Source of the DNA: Brachionus plicatilis
Lineage: Eukaryota; Rotifera; Eurotatoria; Ploima; Brachionidae
Length of the DNA: 10,794 nucleotides
Direction: 5' to 3'
NCBI GenBank assembly: GCA_010279815.1
Contig: QEOQ01000451.1
Location: forward strand, 383,141 to 393,934
Below, piece by piece: positions 1 through 6,910 of this stretch (its first letter is position 1; the number at the start of each line of letters is the position of its first letter). The position numbers and the translations under genes were made by a program. The notes beneath the pieces are model-generated. The model worked only from the letters and a program-made list of their open reading frames with translations, made no database searches and was not told where the DNA came from.

Positions 1-548
1 TCGTTCTTTATTTTCCATTTAGTCAAATAATAATGCATTCAATTTTTGCTTAGAAATTATTGAATTAATGAAAAATTTATTTTTAACTTAAATTTTTTAG
101 TTCCTAGAAAAAATTTTAATTCTAATACCAAGATAGAATTTATTTAATCGAATTCAAAATATAAAAAAGCTTTAAATTACCAAAAAAATCTAATTCAGTA
201 TCATTTAAATGATCACATTTTGGGAAAGACGTAGAAAATAAACATTTTTAATTTTTTGTAAATAAAATAATTTCGAATTATTTAAAAAAAATATTTTGAA
301 CTTTATTCTTTCTGCACTAAAAACTGATAAATCAGTTTCTGGAGATATAGCAATAAAATTAATTAATATAAGTTCCCAAATTTTTGTTCATGTATTTACT
401 GTTACCATGTCACGTTTTAAAAATGTCCTTTCTTCTTATTATTTTTATAAAGGCTTTATAAAAATTCACTAGATCATTTTCAGAATTAAAAAAATATAAA
501 TTAGTAATTAAAAATCATCATCTAAAATTTATTTCATAATATAGTAAC
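1..548. other. AT-rich non-coding DNA
   Basis: I see no coding segment on either strand. The stretch is mostly A and T runs with frequent stops in all frames. One ten-base string at about 340-349 (GGAGATATAG) is the reverse complement of a string conserved inside the repeat copies at 549 and 1919, but nothing around it aligns, so I do not call a third copy. Confidence 0.6.
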
Positions 549-1146
549 GAAGTCTAAACGGGTTATGTGTTAATAGGGTGGCCAAATTTTAAAAACTTCT
601 ATATCTCCTTCATTTTTAAAAGACATTTTCTAAAAAAATATGTTAACATGAAGAACTTGAAGAGAGGAATCAAATGAGATGTGCGATGTATTTTTAAAAA
701 AAATTTTACATTTTTATTTTTCTCTAAGAGTTTGATTACGCCTAATGAGGCGAAAAAGTCTCGAATTAGTAATTTGGCAAAACGATTTTAAAGGTTCATA
801 GTTTAACTGAAGGTCTAGACTATTTCGACTATTCGAATCAGCACATGTTCAAGTATATATGAGAATATTTTCAGAATTTTAGGATGTGCTCTTAATAATG
901 TATTAAATGTGGTTAATTTTTAGGCCTTATTTAGATTAGTCGAAAAATATTACGAATGTACAAATAAATAATTAATAATCAATTAAATGATCGCTTAATA
1001 AATTTATTGGAAAATTAAAAAATGTATTCCTTAATTAGTTAAATGGGTAAAAGGAGTTAAAATTCTTAATTTATGGTTAAATTTCGGAGTAATTATAAAC
1101 AATTTTAGGTGAAATCGGGTTAACCACTTTAACCCCTTTGGACTTC
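549..1146. mobile_element. Non-autonomous inverted-end repeat, copy A
   Basis: The ends are inverted and similar: GAAGTCTAAACGGGTTA at 549-565, against the reverse complement of TAACCCCTTTGGACTTC at 1130-1146. The first 350 bases align with 1921-2268 in the same orientation, sharing strings such as TATATCTCCTTCATTTTTAA, TACGCCTAATGAGG and TCAGCACATG. No ORF of useful length lies inside, which fits a MITE-like non-autonomous DNA transposon. No clear target-site duplication flanks this copy: the bases next to GTC...GAC are AA and TT, where copy B has TA and TA. The last 250 bases do not match copy B well. Boundaries are inferred from the inverted ends and from the repeat match; the family is not one I recognise. 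Confidence 0.55.
739..752. other. Conserved small hairpin inside the repeat
   Basis: CGCCT and AGGCG form a perfect five-pair stem around AATG. The equivalent site in copy B (about 2108-2121) reads CGCCT...AGGTG, keeping the pairing through a G-T wobble. It may be a structural part of the repeat or chance. Confidence 0.35.
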
Positions 1147-1918
1147 ACAGAATTAATCACTGTAGGTAAAAGGGTGAATAAAAAAAATCGGGGAAATTGG
1201 GTGACTATTTTTGAAGCTTTCGAACAGAATAGGTGCCAAATATTCAATAAAAAAATGAGGCACCCGATTGGAGTTGGTAACGATGTTGCATTAAAATTTA
1301 GTATTTAACTTTTAATTTACGCAAACCTTCTCAATATTTTACAATAATTATATCAGGATTTTTCCTTTTTCGATTTTTAAATTTTAATTTTCAAATATAA
1401 AAAATTAATATTAAGTTAAATAAAATAATTCTTGGTTTAAAAGTTTTGGCAAATAATTAAAAAAATTTAAAATTATATAACTAAAATTAAATAAAGTATA
1501 TTCAATGCCGAAATAAAATAAAATTTTTTGTTAATAACTCTTATTTTTTATAATTCCCGGAAAAATTCTAATTTCGGATTGTGATGCCTGATTAAAATAA
1601 ATTTATAAAAAAATTTAAAACATTTATTTTTATCAGTGTTATTTAAAAGCCTCAATTTAAAGTCAAAGTCACTAAAATTTCCAGAATAAAAAGATAAAAA
1701 AATTTTAAGTCTGGACTTCGACTAAACTTAAGTCTTGTGACGTTCAATTTGAAATAGTGGAAAGTTTGAAAAAAGGGTTTTAATTTTGTTCTTTCACTGT
1801 TATTAGTGTTTCATTTGAACTCAGTGTTGGTATTGCCTGAGGTTGAATACCAAAACGATTTAAGTAAGAATCGTTTATAATATATAATATTAAATATAAA
1901 ATGAATATTATGGTAACC
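1147..1918. other. AT-rich non-coding DNA between repeat copies
   Basis: There is no ORF, RNA gene or recognisable transposon. The only structure I can point to is the pair of neighbouring hairpins at 1827-1875, listed separately. Confidence 0.55.
1827..1875. repeat. Two back-to-back hairpins
   Basis: TTGGTATT (1827-1834) pairs perfectly with AATACCAA (1846-1853), and immediately after it AACGATT (1854-1860) pairs with AATCGTT (1869-1875). The loops are 11 and 8 bases. They lie about 45 bases upstream of repeat copy B. I know of no function; they could be an old insertion footprint or chance in AT-rich DNA. Confidence 0.4.
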
Positions 1919-2389
1919 TAGTCTAAAGGGGTTATGGGTTAATAGGGTGAACGAATTTGAAAAACCCCTATATCTCCTTCATTTTTAAAGCTACTACCTA
2001 AAAAAATATCTTGATATGTAGAACTCGAGGAGAGAAATCGAATGATATATGTGAAATATTTTAAAAAAAAATCGTTATATGCTTTTTTTTCTCTTAGAGT
2101 TCGACTACGCCTAATGAGGTGAAAAGCCTCGAATTAGTGATTCGGGAGAAGGGTGCTTTAAGGCCCTAGGTAATACTTAAGCTCTAACCTATTTCGCTTG
2201 TTAGATTCAGCACATGCTAAAGTATCTAAGAGAATTTTTTTAGAATTTTAGGAAATGTCCTTAGGGCTTCATCTAATGGGGTTTTTTTTTGGGCTTAAAA
2301 GGTTAAATAGATTTAACCCTATTAGTCAAAAAAATCACCCAATTAGTCCAAATAAGATTCTATTTAACCCATTTAACCGAATAAGACTA
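1919..2389. mobile_element. Non-autonomous inverted-end repeat, copy B
   Basis: The left end reads TAGTCTAAAGGGGTTATGGG (from 1919). The reverse complement of the right end (2389 going down) starts TAGTCTTATTCGGTTAAATG, a gapped but clear inverted match of about 25-30 bases. If the outermost TA on each side is the target duplication, the element is GTCT...AGAC flanked by TA, as in the Tc1/mariner superfamily and its MITEs. The interior to about 2268 aligns with copy A in direct orientation. There is no coding capacity. Further inverted pieces (TTAACCCTATTAGTC at about 2311, CCCAATTAGTCC at about 2338) repeat end-like words, as if the right end held several degenerate subterminal copies. Confidence 0.55.
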
Positions 2390-3804
2390 TAAAAATGCAG
2401 CGACGCTATTTTTCGATAATTAAAAAATTGTAATTTAATTTTCTCTCTCTCACAAAAAATATTTTTCTATTCAAAACAAAGTTTTTATTTCAAATAAAAA
2501 AAATGTTTATCTTGTGAAGGGTGCTCAAATTGGGTTTGTTATAGTTGTTTACCAAAAGAATTAAAAAAAAAAACAAAGAATTTTTATGCGATGATTGTCA
2601 CGATTAACTCTTTCTTTTTTCTTTAAATACTTCTTAAAACTCACTCTTGTTTTGTTTTGTATTTTTTGTTTTTAATTTGTCATTAATTGTTATAGGATGC
2701 AATCAAATCGTAAAAAATTAATTTATTTTTTAACAAATTATTATTTAAAAATCAACTAAAGAATCGCCTAATAAATTTATTAATAAATTTTAAAGTTTTC
2801 CTCGAATTTTTTTGTTAGTTGTTGTTTTTTTATGATAGAAAAGTTAATAAAAATAATTTTGATTTTGATTTTTTATGAACTTATTTAAATTTTATGTCTT
2901 TTCTATCGCTTGGTTAAAAAGAAGGTCATTGATCCATTCTAAGTAGCCGGAGTTAATAAAATAAATAAATTTTGATTTCAAAAATGAAACCATTTTTTTT
3001 AATTCACTGTTCCTTTTTAAAAAATAAAGACAAACCCTAAAAAAGGATTTTTCCCTTCCAAAGCATCAGGTGCGAAAGAAAGTAAAACAAAAATTTTCTA
3101 AGAAACACCACTTTACCTAATTTTTATTATTTATTTCAAAAATTACGCCAGATTCAGGGATGACTAAAAAATTAAATATAAAATATAAAATAAAAAACAT
3201 CTTTTTATAAAAAAATTAAGACATTTTTTTTTCTCGAATTCAAAAAGTGCATGCGTTAAAAAATAATTACATAATTTGTATTTTTCCAATTAAAAATAAT
3301 AAATTTAGACCACTAATAACATATTTAAAAAGCTAAGATTCGAAAACTTAGCTTCCTCCTTTTTTAAGGAATAAAAACTGTTACAAAAGCGTATCTCTTT
3401 TATTAAAATATAAAATGAAATATGTTTAAAATTATAGATATTTTAATTTTTACGGCTAATATTAACCTGCGTATACGAAAACTCAGTCAAAATGTTTCAA
3501 TAATGGTTTTTAGTTTATTTATTTGACTTTTCAGCATTTTCAATCAAAAATTATTTAATATTTTTCGATATAAATGAAATTAAAGAATGCTTTCAAAACA
3601 TGAATGAATTGTTTTTGAATTGTAATTAAAAATTTTGGACATTTTTTCATTAATTAATTTTTCTGGATTTTAAGAGTTAATTATATTTTTATGCCGATTG
3701 TGATTTATGAAATTGTAGAGAAAAAAACTCTAAAAATAAGTGTTTTTATTCTTTTTCTTTTGCACTCAATTTTTCGTCAAATTCAATAAATAAAAAATGT
3801 AAGA
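2390..3804. other. Long AT-rich non-coding stretch
   Basis: No coding region, RNA gene or complete transposon is visible in these 1.4 kb. Poly-A and poly-T runs dominate. A perfect hairpin, AAGCTAAG (3330-3337) with CTTAGCTT (3347-3354), is the clearest local structure. A weak match of about 40 bases links 2748-2790 with 975-1017 inside repeat copy A (shared core CTAATAAATTTATT / CTTAATAAATTTATT), which may mean copy B was once longer or that another repeat overlaps both. Confidence 0.55.
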
Positions 3805-3846
3805 TAAATAAAATAATTTATTTCTAAATTTTTGCAACATACTGTA
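3805..3846 (-). mobile_element. Mariner-like terminus, fragment 1
   Basis: This 42-base segment matches 7115-7156 at 40 of 42 positions and ends in TTGCAACATACTGTA. Read on the minus strand it begins TACAGTATGTTGCAAAAA, a typical Tc1/mariner-style terminus: a TA target followed by CAGT and a TTGCAAAA-type inverted repeat. I find no matching opposite end or transposase next to it. It is probably one end of a MITE or a truncated mariner. The strand given assumes the TA lies outside the element. Confidence 0.55.
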
Positions 3847-3943
3847 TATAAGTCAAGCAGAGGATCGATCCAAACCGGCTTAGGGTGAAAAAATATTCAA
3901 AATATCTGCAGTACGGAAATGTTTAAGGAGAAAATCGTTTGAC

Positions 3944-4110
3944 GCATAAAAATAACCTCTTAACGCATAAACACATATTTTTTTTCAGTATAGAAAAAAA
4001 ATATTTTTATAGTATAAAGAATTTATTTTTTTAGTATAAAAAATTACAAAGAACGAAAATAGTATAAAATAAAATTCAATCAAGCATATCAGAATAAAAC
4101 ATAGTATAAA
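3944..4110 (+). repeat. Left phased array of eight GYATAAA units
   Basis: Units of the pattern GYATAAA start at 3944, 3965, 3988, 4012, 4034, 4062, 4084 and 4104, all on the same strand. The spacings are 21, 23, 24, 22, 28, 22 and 20 bases, close to two turns of the DNA helix. Six units are exact; 3988 (GTATAGA) and 4084 (GCATATC) are degenerate. The bases between units are not conserved, so this is not an ordinary tandem satellite. The array lies 49 bases beyond the stop codon of the AT-hook ORF. Minor-groove contacts by AT-hooks favour such A/T runs (family knowledge); binding here is inference. Confidence 0.65.
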
Positions 4111-4159
4111 AAATATTCCAAAAAGAAATCAATTTAAGTCAATTAAACTTTAATATTAA

Positions 4160-4324
4160 TTATTCCATTACTAAAGCATGTCTAGCTTTACGTGGACGAC
4201 CAGGTCCTCTTTTAGTTTCTAATACTTGCTCCTCAACCCTCGCTTTCTTCGATTTAACTTCGTCTTCCCCATTTAGGATCTTTGGTGGTCTACCTCGCTT
4301 CTTTTTAACTATTTGAGTCTCCAT
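4160..4324 (-). CDS. Small protein with two AT-hooks
   Basis: This uninterrupted ORF of 54 codons reads on the minus strand from ATG at 4324 to TAA at 4160. AT-hooks are short basic motifs, centred on Arg-Gly-Arg-Pro, that bind the minor groove of A/T-rich DNA. Hook 1 is KKKRGRPPK at residues 7-15 and hook 2 is KRGPGRPRK at 38-46. The linker is mixed acidic and basic and contains KSKKAR at 24-29, a possible nuclear localisation signal. There is no membrane segment or other domain. G+C is 67 of 165 bases, far above the flanks. The frame stays open upstream of the ATG to a TGA near 4375, and an AG at about 4335 after a T-rich tract could be a splice acceptor, so this may be an exon of a larger gene rather than a complete microprotein. 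An ATTAAA string lies just past the stop (4149-4154, minus strand). Phased GYATAAA arrays lie on both sides. The motif assignment is firm; being an expressed gene is inference. Confidence 0.6.
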   Translation of the reverse strand: METQIVKKKRGRPPKILNGEDEVKSKKARVEEQVLETKRGPGRPRKARHALVME

Positions 4325-4438
4325 AGGCTCACTAGACGGTTGTATTAATAAATTAAAATAAACTCCAAAAAAGGATCAGTTAAATAAATTAAAAATCAAT
4401 TTTATCAATGGTTTGAGAAAAGGAAAAATGTATTTGAC

Positions 4439-4591
4439 GCATAAAAAAAAAATTATAGTATAAAAAAAATTTAATAGCGCATAAACCAAAAAAAATTAAG
4501 TATAGTATAAAGATTGTATCATTAAAGCATATAAAAATTAGTCTCGCATAAAATAAAGCAAGTTAAGAATAAAAAAATATTATAGCATAAA
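4439..4591 (+). repeat. Right phased array of eight GYATAAA units
   Basis: Units start at 4439, 4458, 4479, 4505, 4527, 4546, 4567 and 4585, with spacings of 19, 21, 26, 22, 19, 21 and 18 bases. Six are exact GYATAAA; 4527 (GCATATA) and 4567 (GAATAAA) differ. Orientation is the same as in the left array. The first unit sits in the 15-base string TTTGACGCATAAAAA (4433-4447), which also starts the left array (3938-3952). Unit 4 on both sides shares TATAGTATAAAGA. The array is 114 bases upstream of the AT-hook start codon, where promoter or operator sites would be expected. The run CCCCCC closes it at about 4599. Confidence 0.65.
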
Positions 4592-5126
4592 ACAAAAACC
4601 CCCCGTCCTTGAGAAAATGTTTTTTTCATTTTTTTTTATTTTTAAAATCTACATAACATGTTAATCATGTTACATTAAAATTATTTAAATTTAATTAAAG
4701 TTAATATCTAAAGATAAGCTTTTTGAATTGATCATCAGCTGATGCCAGAAAATTGCAGAGTTATTTACAGAATAATGATAAAAACAAACCTATTATTTTA
4801 TTAGAAATAAACCCGTAAATTAAATTTAACATTAATTTATCAAATACGGGATCCTTACCTTTTGCTTACCAGAAACCCTAAACCAGGGTTTCGCCCTTGA
4901 CTATTTTTGTATAGGTCTTTATGAATTAAAACGGGGCTCTGCCCATGACCCGCTTCTATTTTTTTATTTTTATTAAAAAAGTGGTGTGTTTTTTGAAAAT
5001 AGTGGTACCAAAACATTATTTTGCCAAAGTAAAATAGTAAAATTGAATTGATTAAGAAAATTTGTAAATATTAAAAAGTAAAATTGAATTTTTTTTTCAA
5101 CTGGGTATATATTTCAGTGAGTCCAC
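4592..5126. other. AT-rich spacer with several palindromes
   Basis: No coding segment is visible. Structures seen are an inverted pair TAACATG/CATGTTA (4654-4660 and 4666-4672), a perfect 12-base palindrome CATCAGCTGATG (4733-4744), an inverted pair CCCGTA/TACGGG (4812-4817 and 4845-4850) with A/T-rich complementary flanks, and the two GC-containing hairpins at 4872-4949. The string AGTAAAATTGAATT occurs twice, at 5036-5049 and 5077-5090. It may belong to the terminal region of the Tc1-like element next door, since many Tc1-like termini contain short direct repeats. Confidence 0.5.
4872..4949. repeat. Paired GC-containing hairpin units
   Basis: GAAACCCT (4872-4879) pairs perfectly with AGGGTTTC (4885-4892). 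The unit AGGGTTTCGCCCTTGAC (4885-4901) is repeated as GGGGCTCTGCCCATGAC (4933-4949), with 12 of 17 positions the same and most changes being transitions. The second unit forms its own GGGC/GCCC stem. These are the most G+C-rich short strings in a region of near-pure A/T, so they look like part of a repeat family, but I cannot name it. Confidence 0.4.
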
Positions 5127-5501
5127 TTACTTTGTGATAGAAACTTTGTGATATTTTTCACTTTGGAATCGCTTGACAAAAACTCTAGATTTTCTATTGA
5201 GTACTCCAAAATTGGATTCGTCGCTAAAAATCACTTTAGCCCAATCTTTTTTGGTACAATTGTGTATTTCCTTAGACCACTTGTACCGTTTTGTTCTATT
5301 GCTGACAATCCAAAGCGGATTTTTTAAAGCTGAATAAGACTTAATACCCTTCTTCGCAAGCAATTTTCTAAACGTTTCTCTTATCATATGTCATATATTG
5401 CGAAACTCTAAGTCAGCTTTTTCTCTTTCAGTTTTTGTCTGATCTTTCAAAAGACTTACAATTTTTCATCTTTGTTGACAAGTTATTGTTATTTTATCCA
5501 T
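5127..5501 (-). pseudogene. Tc1-like transposase, internally deleted
   Basis: One minus-strand frame runs from ATG at 5501 to a stop at 5127, broken by two TGA codons (at about 5466-5468 and 5391-5393). The start, including KIVSLLKD, resembles the first helix of the Tc1 paired-like DNA-binding domain. The sequence then jumps past most of that domain to RETFRKLLAKKGI, the basic segment KRYKWSKEIH and DWAKVIFSDESNFGVLN, which holds the second catalytic aspartate of the DDE/D triad in the usual FSDESxF context. It stops soon after VKRFQSEKY, so the C-terminal third with the last catalytic residue is missing. Tc1 transposases are normally about 340 residues; 124 codons remain here. It cannot be active. 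It lies only 52 bases from the piggyBac-like element. Family assignment is secure, subfamily unknown. Confidence 0.85.
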
Positions 5502-5552
5502 TTTTTCTCTATTTTGGCAAGTTTAACATTCAAAAGCCCGATATTTTTTATA

Positions 5553-6319
5553 TCTCTATGGACCAGCGGTGTCAAATTGACACTTTTTATAAAAACATGC
5601 AAAATACTCGACAAATTTTAGGTTTTTTAAAGTTAAAAGGACTAAATTTGATAAAAAAAAATAAATATTTTATTCTGAATAAATTTAAAGTCTATTAAAG
5701 TCCTTCATTCTAGTCGAATTCGTTCATTGTACGATCAAATTTAGCATAGATATATCAAAATTCATCATAAACGCTGATAACTTGGTATTGTCCATGTTCC
5801 TTGCTGCATAGCTGGTTGGTCCGGGTTTCTCACTAGAATTAATTTTCTTTCTTAGTGATAAATCTTCTCCATTCTTTAACTTTGTCCAAACAACTCCATT
5901 TTTTCTTGCCTTGTCAAGATTCTGGTCCTCGTTTACCCTATTGACTGTACTTTCTATCGAATCAATGACACGTTGGCTTGTATCATCCACTTCTTCTTCA
6001 AAAAGAATTTTCTATTTCTTTCTTTAGAATCCTCATCAACATCAGCATCAACTTCATCAGATTCATCCAAAAAGTTATGATCGTCCAAAAAATCCGCATC
6101 ATCATCATCTGAGGCTATAGATTGAGTGTCATCGGTGTTTCTCAAGGCTTCAAGCCTTTAGGGCAACTTCTCTTTTAGACATTTCAGATTTTTGACTATT
6201 TTAATTTCAAATTATTTATTTATTTTATTTAAACATTTTATAATCAATTTTGGCAAAATTTTAATAAAATTATGCAATAAATTCAAAAAGTGTCAATTGA
6301 CACCGTCGGTCCTTAGAGG
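5553..6319 (-). mobile_element. Internally deleted piggyBac-like element
   Basis: The inverted ends run inward from 5553 (TCTCTATGGACC, then GCGGTGTCAAATTGACAC) and from 6319 on the other strand (CCTCTAAGGACC, then CGGTGTCAATTGACAC), about 35 bases each, with a built-in palindrome GTGTCAAATTGACAC. Both ends abut TATA (5549-5552 and 6320-6323), where intact piggyBac elements have TTAA, so this is either a mutated or a variant target duplication. The 767-base body contains only the N-terminal part of a transposase on the minus strand; autonomous elements are usually 2 kb or more. It is therefore a deletion derivative, mobilisable only in trans if at all. Confidence 0.7.
5685..6182 (-). pseudogene. 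piggyBac-type transposase, N-terminal remnant
   Basis: A plausible ATG at 6182 begins MSKREVALKA, after which a one-base shift leads into an acidic segment (6145 downward) with SDDDDADFLDDHNFLDE. Another one-base shift near 6000, in an A/T run, leads to VDDTSQRVIDSIE and on to VVWTKLKNG, KPGPTSYAARN and FDISMLNLIVQ. A TGA at 5724-5726 then stands where a cysteine codon would be expected, followed by TNSTR, and a final TAA lies at 5685. The order acidic tail, Trp segment, GP motif and IV-x-x-TN is that of the piggyBac family. The catalytic DDD core and the C-terminal cysteine-rich domain are absent. There are at least three inactivating changes plus the large deletion. Confidence 0.75.
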
Positions 6320-6462
6320 TATATTTTTTTTTTGCATGAAAATTCAATTTTTTTAATTCAAAATTTCAATTTTTATTTTTGTTTTTAATACCAAATAAAG
6401 ATGGTGAAATAAAATTACCAAAAACTTTTTTCAAAAAAAAAAATATTTAAAGATTTATACTC

Positions 6463-6502
6463 AAAAAGTGTCAAATTGACACCGCGGTCCTTTGAGTGTT
6501 AA
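6463..6502 (-). mobile_element. Extra piggyBac-type end with TTAA
   Basis: This is a third copy of the same terminus: on the minus strand TTAA (6502-6499) is followed by CACTCAAAGGACCGCGGTG and the palindrome GTGTCAATTTGACAC. It has the same orientation as the end at 6285-6319 and lies 179 bases outside it. Unlike the other two it keeps the canonical TTAA. It is either the true outer end of the element or the remains of a second element into which, or next to which, the first inserted. Confidence 0.65.
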
Positions 6503-6904
6503 AGGAGTCTTTCTTTAATGAGATCAAAAATAAGTAGATTGTGGCAATTTTTGCCAAGTGTGGCTTCAAATTAAAGACAATCAAGTTTTTTAGCAGATTT
6601 GGTAAAAAAATGTATACAATGCATTGTTTATCCGAATTTTATTTCTTTAAAAAAGATTGAATGTATATTGTTTTGCCAATTTTTATTCTTTAAAAGATAG
6701 TTTTTTTGTTACATTTTTTTGAGGCTAATTAATAAAGAGATCATTATTTTTAAATGTAAGTGTTATAATTTATTAAAAAAAAGAAAAATTTAAATTTCAT
6801 TTGGAAACCTTAATCAGACATAGTAATTAATGATATTTTTAATTGCAAAAACAATATTATTTTATATTTCAGCTTGATTCTACCATTTTGTGACTTAATG
6901 TATG
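6503..6904. other. AT-rich non-coding DNA
   Basis: No ORF or repeat family is recognised. There is a 12-base palindrome ACAATGCATTGT at 6616-6627 and a GGCAATTTTTGCC palindrome at about 6543-6555. The 5' limit of the following non-LTR element may lie within this stretch, but no coding similarity is visible before about 6905. Confidence 0.5.
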
Positions 6905-6910
6905 TATGTA

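Noticed and set aside
1919..2389. GGGTTA/TAACCC-like words suggesting telomeric repeats
   Set aside because: They are not tandem, vary in spacing, and are explained by the inverted ends of the MITE-like repeat.
2440..2452. CT-rich microsatellite (TTCTCTCTCTC)
   Set aside because: Too short to count as a repeat feature.
3944..4591. CRISPR-like reading of the phased arrays
   Set aside because: The repeat is only seven bases, spacers are AT-rich and short, units are degenerate and the setting is eukaryotic.
3944..4591. TATAAA strings as a series of TATA-box promoters
   Set aside because: Sixteen evenly spaced copies, half of them GCATAAA, on one strand do not look like core promoters. Array sites or repeats fit better.
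5435..5698. Plus-strand ORF of 87 codons
   Set aside because: It overlaps the antisense Tc1 transposase start and the left piggyBac terminus. Its product is Phe/Leu/Lys-rich low-complexity sequence with no family resemblance.
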